A DNA stretch of 64,000 nt from Amaranthus tricolor (lineage: Eukaryota > Streptophyta > Magnoliopsida > Caryophyllales > Amaranthaceae), in NCBI RefSeq assembly GCF_026212465.1, contig NC_080051.1, positions 19,779,446-19,843,445 of the forward strand, read 5' to 3'. The translations under genes were made by a program, and so were the position numbers. Each line of letters starts with the position of its first letter. Position 1 is the stretch's first letter. Of this stretch, positions 22,470-35,167 are shown in pieces. The notes under the pieces were generated by a model. The model worked only from the letters and a program-made list of their open reading frames with translations. It did not search any database and was not told the origin of the DNA.

Positions 22470-23944
22470 CTTCACATCAAACATCTCTTTTGCCACAACA
22501 TATCATCAGTATAGATTATAAGATAAATGTTGGCTCTCTTAGTTTTGATGATGACTACACTTACTATAAACAAATGAGTTTTAGAGATTGTGTGCAGGTC
22601 GACATCCAATATAATTGCACAAACTTAAAAGAGATTGTGTACAGGTCGATATCCGATCTTGATAAAGATCGATGATAGTACCTATGACTTGGTCCATGAA
22701 CTGTGTATATGTCAAATATATCCAAGAAAGTTAGATAAGGAAGATCGCTTAAAATGTCAAATGTAGACAAAAGGTCTACTGTTCCCAAGTTTGATGATCT
22801 GATGATACTTGTTGATGGAGACGGTGATTTGTTCCCAAGACTGAAGTCTGGAAGAATCAACATCAGCTGAAAATTTTGTAGAATATATTTTTCTGATTTT
22901 TAGTTGATGTATTGGTTAAAATTAGTTTGTTGCATCATTAATTTAATAAGTTAGTTGGAAAAATATTTTTTTTTAACTATCTGAAAAATAACCGTACATT
23001 TTCCAAAAGTGGAGAAAACTTATTTTTCTCCATATAAAAAGGCTTGCAATATGGGTTTAATTAAAAAAAATCTACCTTGCCTATTTTTAGAAAAGTAACC
23101 GTGGCTATTTTACTTTTATTAAAGTTCCACTTGCTTCTCCTTAATCTTAGGAATAAGAATGTAGTGGGTAATTATTTCTTTTACTAGCCACATGACTCCT
23201 ACATAAGAAGAGTCATTTTTCTTCATAGAACAAAGCGCAATACTTTTTACGAGCTGAATGACTTAATAAATTCTTCATATAAATTAGAAGCTACGAGTTT
23301 CTGCGTGCAGCATGCAGCGTGCAAGAGCTAATAATCATCGTGATCGGGTAAGAATGGAATTAGATAAAGGCTTGGTGAATGAGATAAGTTTGAAGAACCC
23401 AAAAAGGGCATTGACAGACCTATATTTGTTTACTTTCAGAACCTTTTTGCGTTCATTGTAAAATAGTGTCATTGTAAATGAATGAAAATCTTACGGCCCA
23501 CAACGGCTCAATACTTGAAAGTCGCTGCAGGGGGATAATGGAGTAATTACACTGGCGAAGAGAAAAATGTTGGCATTTCGAGTCTCTTTACTCCAACAAA
23601 GAATGCCCGACTTTTCAGACTAGCAGGAACGAAGACATTGAGGCAGTAAAACAATAGAAAACTCATAAAATACTATCAGTCTATCATCCAACTGTCAAAG
23701 AACATCTAATAATATCTCCCAAAAAGTTTATACCTATATCATTCTCAAATTTCATATATTTGCTAATGAACAAAACTGCCTACATGAACAAGGGATCTTC
23801 CTTAACTATATATAAAGTTTTAAGTAAAATAGCAAGCTAAAATGTGCAATATAGTGACTTGCTTACAGCAACAGCTTCATTACTGAAACCCATCAGCCAG
23901 AAAATATAGGACTTGAATCGGGCATAAGGCTAACAAACAAACCC
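22470..23944. other. Intergenic and 3' flank of the transporter gene
   Basis: No supported gene. Around 22570-22650 the string agagattgtgt.caggtcgatatcc occurs twice, and an antisense frame of 99 codons (22564-22863) has no recognised features. The last 250 bases probably hold the 3' UTR of the transporter. Confidence 0.4.
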
Positions 23945-26900
23945 TCAAGCGTCCACGTCCTTGCTTGAATTCCAAACAGGCACTTTCGGCACAACACCAT
24001 CAGCCAAGATTGAAGATCCATTTTCCACTGCAATCAACGCATCTGTATCCTTTTCGTTTGCCTGCAAGAGATATTAAGTAGTGTACAAAAAGCTTATCAG
24101 TACACACTACATAGCAGCTTCAATATAAATTATTATGTTTCAAAATGATGAACCGGGATACCCAAATAGTCTAATAACCAGATCCCTCGACTTTCAGATA
24201 ACTTGTATAGAATTTAATAGTCAACCAAAAAACTAACTTTCCAACTGCTAATCAGTTCAAGGAGCAAGATCTAGCAAACCGAGTTTACTAAAGTTGTGTC
24301 GTGAATTTGAAAAAAAAAAAAAAAAACCTGGGAAATCTGCGCTGATGCTTCAGAAGCCTTCTGTTGCTGGCTTTCTACATTACAATGATAAGAGTACGAG
24401 ATCATTCCAACAACAGCAACAAGAATACCAAGGATGTTGCGCCAACTGAATGGATCACGAAGTAATACATAGCCGAAGGCCAAAACTAAGCATGTCTTTA
24501 AATGTCCAAGAACCTGATAAGTGACTGCTGAAGTTTTCCCAATCACGAGAAATGTGCTGAAATTTACGGAGATGGAAATCAGGCAGGATAAGACGATGAA
24601 GGCCTGGAAGAAAAGAAAACCTTATAAGCTGTACAATCGTTTCATACAAGACTAAGTACCTGAATCATATTTATAAACAATTTATTCTTACCAAAACTTT
24701 GGGGGTAAAATTAAAAGCAAAAACATTTTTATTTGTTAAAAGTCCATCAAGAAATGGGCCAAAAACAAACAAAGTTATTGCTTGGTAAGGGCAGGACTGA
24801 TACAAGAGCTGAGTTGAGGAAACCCTGAACTTCTTTTGAATGGAATTTGTCATCTGAGAGATTGGTTAAGTTAACAAACCAAGAAACTATCCCATGATCA
24901 AATATAAGACTGTTTGGTACCTTACATGTTCGTACAGATACATTCAAATAGAGATCAGCATGTGTCCTAGACATCAGAAATTTAATATCCATTCTCTTTA
25001 AGAGATGACAAATAAAAACAACAGCAAATCAAAATCAAAAAAATAAGATTTCAGGATACAATTTGAGCAACACAGGTTGTCAGAATGGCAAGCAGTGACA
25101 AAACAGAACCCAGGAGATTGAGCTGCAAATCAGTTATGGTAGCAATGCCGACCCCTAAAAGAAGGATGCCCAGTGAAAACTGGATACTCCGACTGCAATA
25201 TGAATTATAGAAGCATTAGATTTATAATACTGTGTCAAGAGTACTAGAGCAACCCAAGGAAAATCAAGGTCTTGATGAAGTCGGGTTTTAATGATAGGAC
25301 TCTAAAAGGCATAATTAATGAAATAGCTCTAGGTTAAGTTAACAATTTTGGCTTAAATGTACTATCTGATGTAAAGTAAAAACAGAGCAGTAAGCGTAAA
25401 GCAACAGCACTAGGCAAAATTTAACCCCTGACCTGAATTTCTTCATAAAGAAGAGTGTCTCCAAAAGGACAGTGCATGGAATAATGGCCAGTTTTGTCAT
25501 CTGCAGTACACAAAAAAGATTGAGTATAAAAAATTTGAACTAAACATGATCAGAAACAATGCAAGAAAAAGGAGGCAAACAATACAATTATAAGCATTTT
25601 GTATGTCGGAAGGATTAATTACAAACAATTCACAAAGAATCAGGCCTCCAAAGAGATGACCTGCTGCAAATCTGCAAGCTTTGTGAACCAAGACCAATAG
25701 ATGAACTCGGATATCGTATTGGGTAACTGAATTAGACACAAATGGTAAGGAGAATTGGTTTAATGATGCAAAAGATAGAGCTCCAACTCTTTTTTTGATG
25801 TTTTAGTTTATTTGTAGAACGCTCAAAGAGGACTAGTATTCTCAAGAAAACAATATCTAGGCATCTGGGGGGAAAATATAATCTACAGCCAGAGAGCCAG
25901 ATACTTAGGTCTAGAACATTTCGAAAGATCAGAAAAGTACCTGGTAAAAACCAACAGAATTGAATCCCAAGCTAAGATTTAATAGTCCAATTGATATTCC
26001 ATTCAATATGCCAAATCCCATCACCGCTCTTGGATCAAAAGGCTTATGTTCAAACATTTTCAACCATAGTGCAACATGAAGCGAACAAAATGTGACTAGA
26101 AGGTGCCAACTGGTCAAGGTAGTGGCTGCAAGTCCAACAAAATGAATAGTTACAACGTTTTTATTGATATAAAAATGCAAGGCACGGGAAATTAATGAAA
26201 TTACAAGTGGTGGTAAAGATCTTTCAGGTTCTATAGTGCATAATACCTTCTAATGAGTTTATCTACACTATTTCCTGGGCACACTTATTGTTATTCTGTC
26301 GTTCCTAGTCCACTTTGCTACAACTATTGGACTATGCTTACACTAGAACTTTGCCCTTTAGTTATTCACTTATTCTCTTCAAAAGCCTTCAATGGGAAAC
26401 CAACTAATAACTTGCAAACATGCATAGCTTGTCTACCCTGTAATCTCTCTAAAAAAGTCAAGATACTATCATCCCTTTAAGGCCTTCTCTCCGGACTAAC
26501 CCACATTCAAACTAATTAATTGCAACAACAGTAATAAGTGATGAAAGACATTTACGATAACAGACTGAATTCCACCGTAAGTATCAATCCATCACTTTTC
26601 AATCTAAACACCTTTATCTCAGAAGAAGGTTATTACTTCCTAACCCTTATTCCAACTCCTTACATCCAAGTGAAAGAAAGGCTAACCGACAAATTCAACA
26701 ACATGGAATCATGGACTTCAAAGTCTGTTTGAGTGATTCCATGATGCAGAAAAGTCTAGAACTTGGTTGGTTTAGGTTCTTTTCATTTCAGTGTCTTATT
26801 CACTTCATGTTTTCGTTTTAAGTTATCAAAGGGGAAGGGTAAAGTCATTCTTCCTTTTCAACAATTAATAAGCCACAAACTAACTACGTATTTGGAATCC

Positions 26901-27830
26901 TTTCCGAATTAATAGATCTAATCATTTAAAAATTCAAATAGATTCGGAATGAAAACAGAAGCTCACTTCTCCCTCCCTTAGTCCCTTTCTGATTCCATCA
27001 CATTTTCCCTCAGTTTTTTCACATCCTTCCATTCCCTCCACTAGTTATCGAATCACATCATATAACCAATAAATATTCTAAAACTCTATTCAAATGTCTA
27101 GAAAATCAGCCTTAGTTTTTTTCTGCTTCAGAATTTCAAGGACAATTATTGACTTAGAATTCATACTGAACTCAAGTTTACTACAAGCAAATGCTCCGAG
27201 AATTTATAATCTTTGACAAACATTTATCGGACATGAATTAGCACGCCCATACATTATTAGAGACCACACCCACAATTCCTAGATCATCATGCTCATGCTC
27301 TATATACTGACAAATTCAAGGGTTTTAACTTTATAAGCAGCAAACAAACCAAGAATAAAATACTACATTCCTCCATATAGTGGCAAATCCTCTACAATTG
27401 TTCTAAACATCTCCATTTTCATTTATCCCTAATTTCCCATGAAATACTACATTCCTCCATAGGTTATATACTCTAACAAACTCCAACACTAAAATGTGTC
27501 CGCATCCAAATGCAAATCATACAAGTTTTCTACTCAATTTTCACCCTATAACATCAATGTATAGGGGAACAATAAAAAAAAAAAGCCTATACACGAACCA
27601 CAAATATATATACAAGACCCACATACAGATCAAAGCTCTTTCCCCTACAAACACATTTTTAAGATAAATAAAAAACACAAAGGAACGAAAAAAGAACATG
27701 GGTACTAACCAAAAGTGAATCCAAGTGTACTGATCAGAGCTTTATTACAAATAACAATGGAAACTGATGAAACCACTGATAAACATAATGCACCAATGGT
27801 TCCAAGCTGGAACCTTTGATTTTCACCCAT
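23945..27830 (-). CDS. UXT: UDP-xylose-type nucleotide-sugar transporter
   Basis: Seven exons: 27830-27710, 26125-25941, 25500-25433, 25192-25060, 24853-24692, 24603-24328, 24061-23945. All are GT-AG and the phases close to 353 residues. The protein is a hydrophobic drug/metabolite transporter with about ten membrane spans. It carries the plant UXT signature blocks SVSIVICNKAL, TLTSWHLLVTF, GILNGISIGLLNLSLGFNS, VGFYQMTKLAIIP, TDLQLNLLGSVLSLLAI, SNSIQKK-like TNSIQKKF, STQLLYQSCP, STFLVIGKTSAVTYQVLGH and LKTCLVLAFGYVLL. UXT proteins import UDP-xylose into Golgi or ER in exchange for a nucleotide monophosphate and supply xylan synthesis (family knowledge). The C-terminal tail of about 50 residues is hydrophilic and faces the cytosol by inference. 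The first intron is 1.58 kb. A donor followed by a T-run lies after exon 6. Substrate is inferred from family, not tested. Confidence 0.93.
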
Positions 27831-28711
27831 TTTTCACTTTCTTGAACAATAATCAAATCTCTGAAACCCTTTTCCTATTCATCCCTCATTTGTCATAAAT
27901 TTTATCCAATCTGTGAATTGCATTAGGATTGCATTTTGGGCAAAACAATCTGTGAATTGAGATGGGTATAACCCTAGATCTGTAATTCAAAAAAAAGAAA
28001 AGCAAGAAAGAAAATCAGATTCTGAATATGCAGAGAAATAGTAGGAAACAAATAAATGTAGGGTAAAGATGTTTGAAGGTACAGGGGAGGAGAGAGATTG
28101 TGCGGTGTGCCTGTAAAAATTGGAATCACTGAATACAAAATACAAAGATTTGTATTCTGGTTTCTGTGAAAGAAATTTGTGATACGGAACAGGAATAGTA
28201 AAATCAATTATGCAGTCTTACTGGTATAGAACTACACTCCATTTCTACTGTATGAATTAGGATTACATCATTTTATTTTCATTTATTTCTAATTGAAATT
28301 GAGAATACAAAAAGATTTCGGCACATATATCCTTAAAAAATCTAATACGTTGTCGGTGACTTTAATATTGTAAGAAAGTGATCATCTTGATTCCACTTAT
28401 ATTTTATTTTGGATCGAATTAATTTCAGTTTATTATGATAAGTATTAAAATTAATTTTTATCCAGTAAATTTCTACATAGCTATTGTCCTATTAACTATA
28501 AACATGGATGTATATGTGATCTTTTTTTATTTTTTTTTATAAATTATTTAAATTTATCTTTATTAATTATTTTTTATTTAAGTTTATTTCGTTAAATTTT
28601 TCATTTATTATATTTTATTTTAAAAATTTTACTTTTTTATTATATTATTTCAAATTTTGTTTTAAAAATAGAATTTAACTTTTAGACTAACCTAATAAGA
28701 AAGTTTTCCCA
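27831..28711. other. Transporter upstream region
   Basis: It should hold the promoter and leader of the UXT-type gene. From 28490 the DNA is extremely T-rich with no coding potential. No promoter element could be assigned with confidence. Confidence 0.4.
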
Positions 28712-28816
28712 TAATATTGCTAAAAAAAAATAATTCTCACTTTGTATTATGTGGGAAAGTATTTCCCACAATACCGTCCACGTGGAAATTTTTTTTTTTT
28801 TAATTTTTCAGACAAA

Positions 28817-28945
28817 ACCGCCACTTGAGATGGTGGTTCACTTTAAGCACCAAACCGCCACATGAAGTGGCGGTTTACCAAGGAACCGCCACATGAAATG
28901 GCGGTTTGGTCCCTGAAAACCGTCACTTCATGTGGCAGTTTTCTT
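28817..28945. repeat. Subterminal palindromic repeats, left end
   Basis: Four units of the form aaccgccac-(a/t)tga-(a/g)-(a/t)tggcggttt with small changes. Three related units lie at 32042-32186 near the other end of the same element. Confidence 0.85.
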
Positions 28946-29159
28946 GTAGCCTGCAAATATTTATTTTTTTTTTCATTTCCCCTAAATAGTGAACGCAACC
29001 TGCATTAAACTAGTTCAATACCATCTATTCCATAATAATCAATTACGAACCAGCTTGATATGAAAAAATTAATTATGAAAATAATGCGAAGATATATTAC
29101 AATCATGGAAAGTCATACAAGAAGTTCAAATCATATAAGAATATACAAAGTTATCTAAA

Positions 29160-31196
29160 CTACAACCCCCGGCCCCTTTTGTTTTGCGCACCGGTGGATG
29201 ATGATGGTGTGAACTCGTCAACCTCCGCAATGACATTAAGAGCAGGAGCTCGTCGTTGAGTAGCACGCTGATATGTGATGATCCTTTGCGGAGGCGATGG
29301 ATGTGGAGGAGGAGTGGTGATGGAAGCTGGAGGAACGAATGGCGACATAGTACCGGATGTCGATGGCGAACTTGAAGACCGACCTTGAGTAGATGAACAC
29401 TGGCGACCTCTTGTGGATCGAGAACTGGATCCTCCGGAAGAGCTACCTCGGTGGGCTAAACTCCGTGGAGAAGGAGTGTGGAATGCGTCATCTACCTCGC
29501 CAATGACGGGTGGAGTCGGTATAAGGTACTCATAACCCGCCTGACTCAATGCATCGGTCAACGACGCGTTAATGGAGCCTAGGGTCTGAGAACATAGACG
29601 ATACCCCACATCAACTGGCGATGTAGCGGCCCCTTGAATCGTGTCATTGCATTGTATGAGCACCGATCGGATGCGCTCAGCCTGTTTGTTATCATTAAAC
29701 TGTTAAAAGAGTCACATAAAACTATTACTATGTTGAAAGAGTGTTGAAAGAAGACGTACCAGTAACGTAGTTGTCGGATGGTAATGTGATCCTGGCTGCG
29801 CAAATGTAGTGTTCGTTAGGCGTAATATGGAGATACGCCTGTACCAACTCATGTACATAGCAGAGCTATGACCTGTGAAGTTATCTCCTCGAACCAATGT
29901 AGATGCTCGGTCATTCCACGCATCTACATGCGATCTATGTCGTACGAGGTAGTTCTTGTCCCCAGTCCTCCGATCGATCGCATGTAGTTGAGGTTGGGTG
30001 TCACAGGCTTGCGGAATGACCTGCTCCAAACCGAATTGTCGCATGACACGATCCGGGAGATGTAGCTCGACGATGTCAAAGCAAATAAGTGGACAACGCG
30101 ATCTCCAAATCTCGTGGCCCGATGTACATATGTGCGGCAGAGCGTCGATCTTAGCCGCTGTGTAAGGCTGCCATGTCATCTGTAATAGAAAACAATATGA
30201 TCAGTAATACATACAATTTATTCATAACTAATACAAATAGTAAATGTTAATAACCTGCTCGTCCCGTTGTCGATCAAGTGCGTCTTTGTAGTAGACGAGA
30301 GTATGTGGGGAGTGGGATCTCGAAAGATATACGCGAAGCCAGCTGCAAACAAATAAACATTGTTTAACATTTTCATGTATCATAAAATAGTGAAATTATG
30401 AATTTGAATAGTGAATTGAGTGTTGCTACCTTACTGCTAAAGGATCCATCCTGCGCCAATGCTGTGACCCTAACACCGGTTCAAAATCATCTGCGTCATC
30501 TTCTTGATCATGTTGCCCATCGGTTTGAATCGTCCGAATAATGGGCCTCCCTATATGAATGTGCTCGGGTCGAATCGGGAGATAGATCAACTGTACCGAG
30601 TCGCCGCTCTTGTCTGGAAACAAGATGCATCCAAACAGGTACAAGATGTAAGCTCGCGCATATCTATCAACCGTCACATCATCCGCGTCATCCTCAAGCG
30701 CGCTAAAATGCTGTCGGAGCCAAGTCAGCTTCAATGACGATCCAACGATGATCTTCGGCTATGTGGGGCCTTGAGGGTTTTCAGGCCAAACCCCTAGTAG
30801 CTCATGAACTAATGCTGGCCAATTTCCCTCTCCATGACCTATCACTGCTTGTCCTTCAATGGGCAGTCCCATTCTAACTGCCACATCTTGCAACATGATC
30901 GTTGCCTCGCCAACTGTGAGGTGGAAGGTATGAGTCTTCAGCCTCCACCTCTCCACCAATGCAGTGATAAGAGCTCGATCGAGCTTTAAGCCCCCGCCCA
31001 ACAACCTATGAATGTATCTGAAACCAGCTAGTTCGACTACCTCTCATACCCTGTCATCCACCTCCCACTGTAATGTACTCGCCTGGTAGTGCTGCCGAGT
31101 AACCAATTGGGCAGTGGAGCCCTCCCATGCAGCTACGCTTCTGTGTGTCGCCTGAAGCGTAAGCACTGATGGATCAACCGGGCCCGGCATCGCCAT
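29160..31196 (-). pseudogene. PMD (MAIL/MAIN-like) transposon gene, two stop codons
   Basis: Four exons: 31196-30430, 30342-30255, 30179-29760, 29681-29160. The introns are GT-AG and the frame closes at 598 codons. The protein matches the plant mobile domain also annotated as the long form of phosphatase 7: MPGPVDPSVLTLQATHRS, ELAGFRYIHRL, LDRALITALVERWRLKTHTF, GEATIMLQDVAVRMGLP, LTWLRQHF, YARAYILYLFGCILFPDKSG and the later CFDIVELHLPDRVMRQFG. A low-complexity Ser/Pro tail follows, ending KRGRG. Two codons are stops: TGA at 31044-31046, where family members have Arg, and TAG at 30759-30761. Both fit a C-to-T change. Everything else stays in frame. PMD proteins occur in transposons and in host silencing/meristem factors (family knowledge). 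This copy is a recent pseudogene unless the stops are read through. Confidence 0.85.
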
Positions 31197-32298
31197 GATC
31201 GCTGTTACGTACATAAGTGTTATAAAAATCATGACTTCCCTCGCATTATCCAAATTTGCAACCAATTCAACATAAACATCATAGACTTAGCTAACAAACA
31301 CCTCAAAAGTCATATTTTGACGATGGATAAACATCACTGTATTTAATCCTCCATTATACCCAACATCGGATCCAGTATAACTTAGTTCCCCACCCCAATA
31401 CACTATAACGGGATAATGATCCATATTCTGCAAATACAAACATGTTTTTCATGTGATTTCACATACACTTAATTGTTGATTGTGAGTAAGGGAAGTGTAA
31501 ATTTGAATACAAGAATTTGTGATACTAAGGTATTAGAACACTTATTAAAAAGTTCATTTCAAATATAAAAGCTAAAAATACCATGAATATATACTAAAAC
31601 CCATTAAACTCACCCTACAAAGTAATAAACTTTCATTGAAGCATTTCATCAAACACTTTATATGCATACAAACCAAATCCTAAAATTCAACTACAAATGT
31701 GTAAAATGTAAGCTTAGATCATGAAAACAAGAGAATGTAACAAACAATCAACGTATTTATAACTTGAACTGAAAACAATAATGAACAAAAAAACAATTTG
31801 CATATTGAAAAAAAATTAGGGTTTTACTCATACCTTAAATGAGGATGAAAATGAACTTATACACAAGGAGAAGATGGGAATGTAGTTGATTAGTTTAGTT
31901 GAATGAGAGGAATTGTAAATTTGAAGTAAATGAGAGTGAAGAAATTTTTTTTTTAAGCTAAAACCGGCAGCAGGCAGCAAGATGCAAAGAGGAATATGAA
32001 ATGCAGTGAACAACTCGAAGCTGCTGTTTTGTATAGCTACAAACCGCCACTTCAAGTGGCGGTTTACACAATATTATTATTATTTTTTTTTTTAAAAAAA
32101 AATTAAAAATTCACAAATCGCCATTTCATCTAGCAGTTTACTTCAGATCCCTAAACAAAACCGCCATTTCATATAGCGGTTATATTAAAAAATAATTAAA
32201 AAAAAAATTTCTCACACCTATCCTACGTGGACGGTAATGTGGAAAATAGTTTCCCATTTCAAGTAAAATGGGAATTAATTTATTAATTTGCAATATTA

Positions 32299-35167
32299 AG
32301 AGAAATAGCTCACCAAATAACTTAAACTTTTACTAGTGCTATTATTTATTTTTTTTTTGAAAAACTAATTTCGCAATCTCTTTTATAGCCTTAAATTGGA
32401 CACCGTCATATATCTAGTTTGAAATTTAGGTCGATAAGAGTACACATGCCCTAATTTTTACTACACGTTAACCAAGAATATATTTAACGATATTTTTATT
32501 GGTTTTGTTAACATTTTTCGAAAAACGGGCACCATGATCATCTTTAAAGTGTTTTTAGTTTGAAAGTCATGTCGAAATGAGTATTCATATGTCAATATAT
32601 TGACATGCAAATTGAAAAGATATTTGACATTATTTTTATCGGCACTAGCAATTTTTTTATGAAAAGCGGATCTCGTGTTTATTTTTTTGAGGCTCTTAGT
32701 TTGGAAATTCGGTCAAAATGAGTACTTATACACTAATTTTTCTTACACATAAACCAACAACATAATTAACGACGTTTTTACTACCGTCTGGCTCATTTAT
32801 TTTGAAAAATGGAGGACACGATCGTCGTTATGGTATGCCTAGTTTGAGAATCCAGTCTGATGAGTACTCATATGTTGATTTTTCCGACACACAAATCAAT
32901 AGATATTTAATGCTTTTTACCTACTATGACATTTTTATTGAAATAACATATGTCGCGATCACCCGTATGGGACACCTAGTCGCAATGTGTACTCACACAC
33001 TGATTTTTTCATCACGCAAACCAATAAGATAAATTAGTTGTTCTTACACATTGTAATGACTTTTTTAAAAGTTAAAAAAATTATTAATATATACTTAATA
33101 TTAAAATTAATAAGTATATAAATTTAAAATAAAATTGAAATATATTAATATTAAAAACAAAATTTTGATGTTCAATTTACATTAAATTTTCATGCAAATA
33201 ACAAATGAGAGACTTTTTAAAAGTAAAAGTAGATATTTTAATATTTAAAAAATAAGAAAAGTTACCAGTAACAGTAATAATACAACTTTTTGCTTATTTT
33301 CATACAATAATACAACATTTTGATTAATCATGAATAATACAAACTTTGGGGTGTTTTCCTAGAATATACCTAACATGTTAAAAATCAAACTATAGGAGAT
33401 TATATGAGAAAAAAAATTTGGTAAATTTTGGTATTATTTTAAGTTTAAAAAATTTGGTAAATTAGTTAATAGTTGGTATTATTGTAAGAAAATTAATATT
33501 AGGTTGTATTATTCATGATAATTTTTCCTAAAAAATAAGTATTTTAAATATTAAAGTATATGTTATAACCATTCATGCAAAAAGTGAATGAGATGCTTAA
33601 GAGCAAGGAGTGGGTCATTTAATTATTTAAAGTAGGTATTGTTAACAGCAAAAATAGTTGTTTTAATCATCCAAAGCATATATTATAAGTATGTGTTTTA
33701 ACAAATTAATTAATATGATTATGCACACAATTTACACGTTATATTTATGAAAAAAAAAATGAGAGACTTTTAAAAGTACAAGTATGTATTTTAAATATGT
33801 AAAGTATGTTTTTATGAACTAAAATAGATGTTATAACAAATTAGTATGTTTGAACAAAATCAGCCTTTTTGGTTCACCTTCTTCACCATTATCATCTTCT
33901 TCCTATAACCATGTTCATTGGCATCATCAACATCATTTGTTTTAAGGATTACAAATTTCTTTATATATTTTTCAAAGTTACATTAACATTAAAAAAAATT
34001 AATATGATATTAACATATTAAATAGAAAGTAAAAAAAAAGGGAATAAACTTAGTCACTTAGACTTATTATAAATACTAATTACTTACGTATACCGAAAGA
34101 TTCAAATTTCAATTGTAACAATTTACATAAACCTTGTACCTTAACAGATGAATCAATAGCAGAAGCAACACAATAAATAAAAGGAAAATTTCGAAGTATT
34201 ATAACCAGTTACTTATCATATCTTGGAGCATATTCTTTAACACATTAACTTTCATGTACTATTCTCCTGCATTCTAAAATAACTAAATGAATATTTGGCC
34301 GATTTTTCTAAGAGAATATTTGGCTATTTTGGTTCGTGTAGGTTCAATTGTTCGATTCTTGTTCGAATCGATTCAATTCACTGGTTAGGTTCGAGCTTTT
34401 TTGAACCAGTTCAACGGTTCACCAATTCGGATCAAATCGATTCTATGGTTTAGGTCCGGTTCAAATATATTTTTTTAGAATCAACCCGAACTGGCCAACC
34501 TTACCAGATCGAGCTGGTTCAAGCCCAATTCGAGCCGGTTCGAATTTTTTCAGAATCGTTTCGCGGTTTGAATACGAATATCCAGCCCATGGCCATCTAT
34601 AATCCCCAAGAATAACACCAGCCACCAAGGGTCTAATATGGAAACAATACAGGAGAAACACACGAGTCAATAAAAACCAACATCGAGCATCGATTCCAAA
34701 ATCAAATTCAAATAACAAATCAAATCAAATCAACAAGGTGAGTAAGTATATGATCATACCAAAATACTTCTTAGATATTTGAAACGAAGTGCCATTTCAA
34801 AGTGCATAATTTAACAATATATGATCATACCAAAAACTATAGAAATATTTTAGCGCACTGCCATGGATGCCTCAAATATAAAAATCTTAAGCATTATGAT
34901 ATCAATCAAAATTTTCCTAACAGCTTCCATAAAAAAAAATAAAAAATTCCTCATGAACGGTCCACAGACCACAGGAAAGGAATCACTAGTTTCCGGAAGG
35001 TTAGGAACTTAGCGTCCCTTAAAGCTCGACGTCTCAAATCTTGATGGATTTTTGCTATGTACAGCAGTCAGCGATGGAGCCGATCAATGAAGCTTCCACT
35101 TATCAACACACGCTATAAGGTAATGATGAAAAGCTAACCAAGAAATGATCATACCGAGCCAATCTGT
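32299..35167. other. Intergenic, no gene
   Basis: AT-rich. Near 32390-33010 a loose phrase (gtttgaaa.t...gtcgaaatgagtactcatat...cacgcaaaccaa) recurs about five times, about 150 bp apart, as a decayed tandem array. At 34330-34560 gaaccggttc-like strings (ggttcgaa, ccggttcaa) are dense on both strands, as in subterminal parts of some hAT elements, but no ends were found. The last 200 bases may be the nardilysin 3' UTR. Confidence 0.4.

Larger units (their letters stand above)
28712..32298 (-). mobile_element. TIR element carrying a PMD gene
   Basis: The left end (taatattgct, then taattctcac, then tgggaaagtatttcccaca and taccgtccacgt) matches the complement of the right end (taatattgca, taattcccat, atgggaaactattttccaca, taccgtccacgt) over about 90 bp. 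Inside each end are palindromic units near aaccgccacatgaagtggcggtt: about four at 28817-28945 and three at 32042-32186. It has no transposase. The only gene is the PMD gene on the minus strand. Long TIRs and a PMD cargo fit a Mutator-like element; I could not find a 9-bp target duplication, so the superfamily is inferred. Confidence 0.75.

Noticed and set aside
22564..22863. Antisense 99-codon frame
   Set aside because: No family features, no introns that extend it, and repeated phrases suggest repeat DNA.
28700..32310. Nine-base target duplication for the PMD element
   Set aside because: I compared bases beside several possible end points and none matched.
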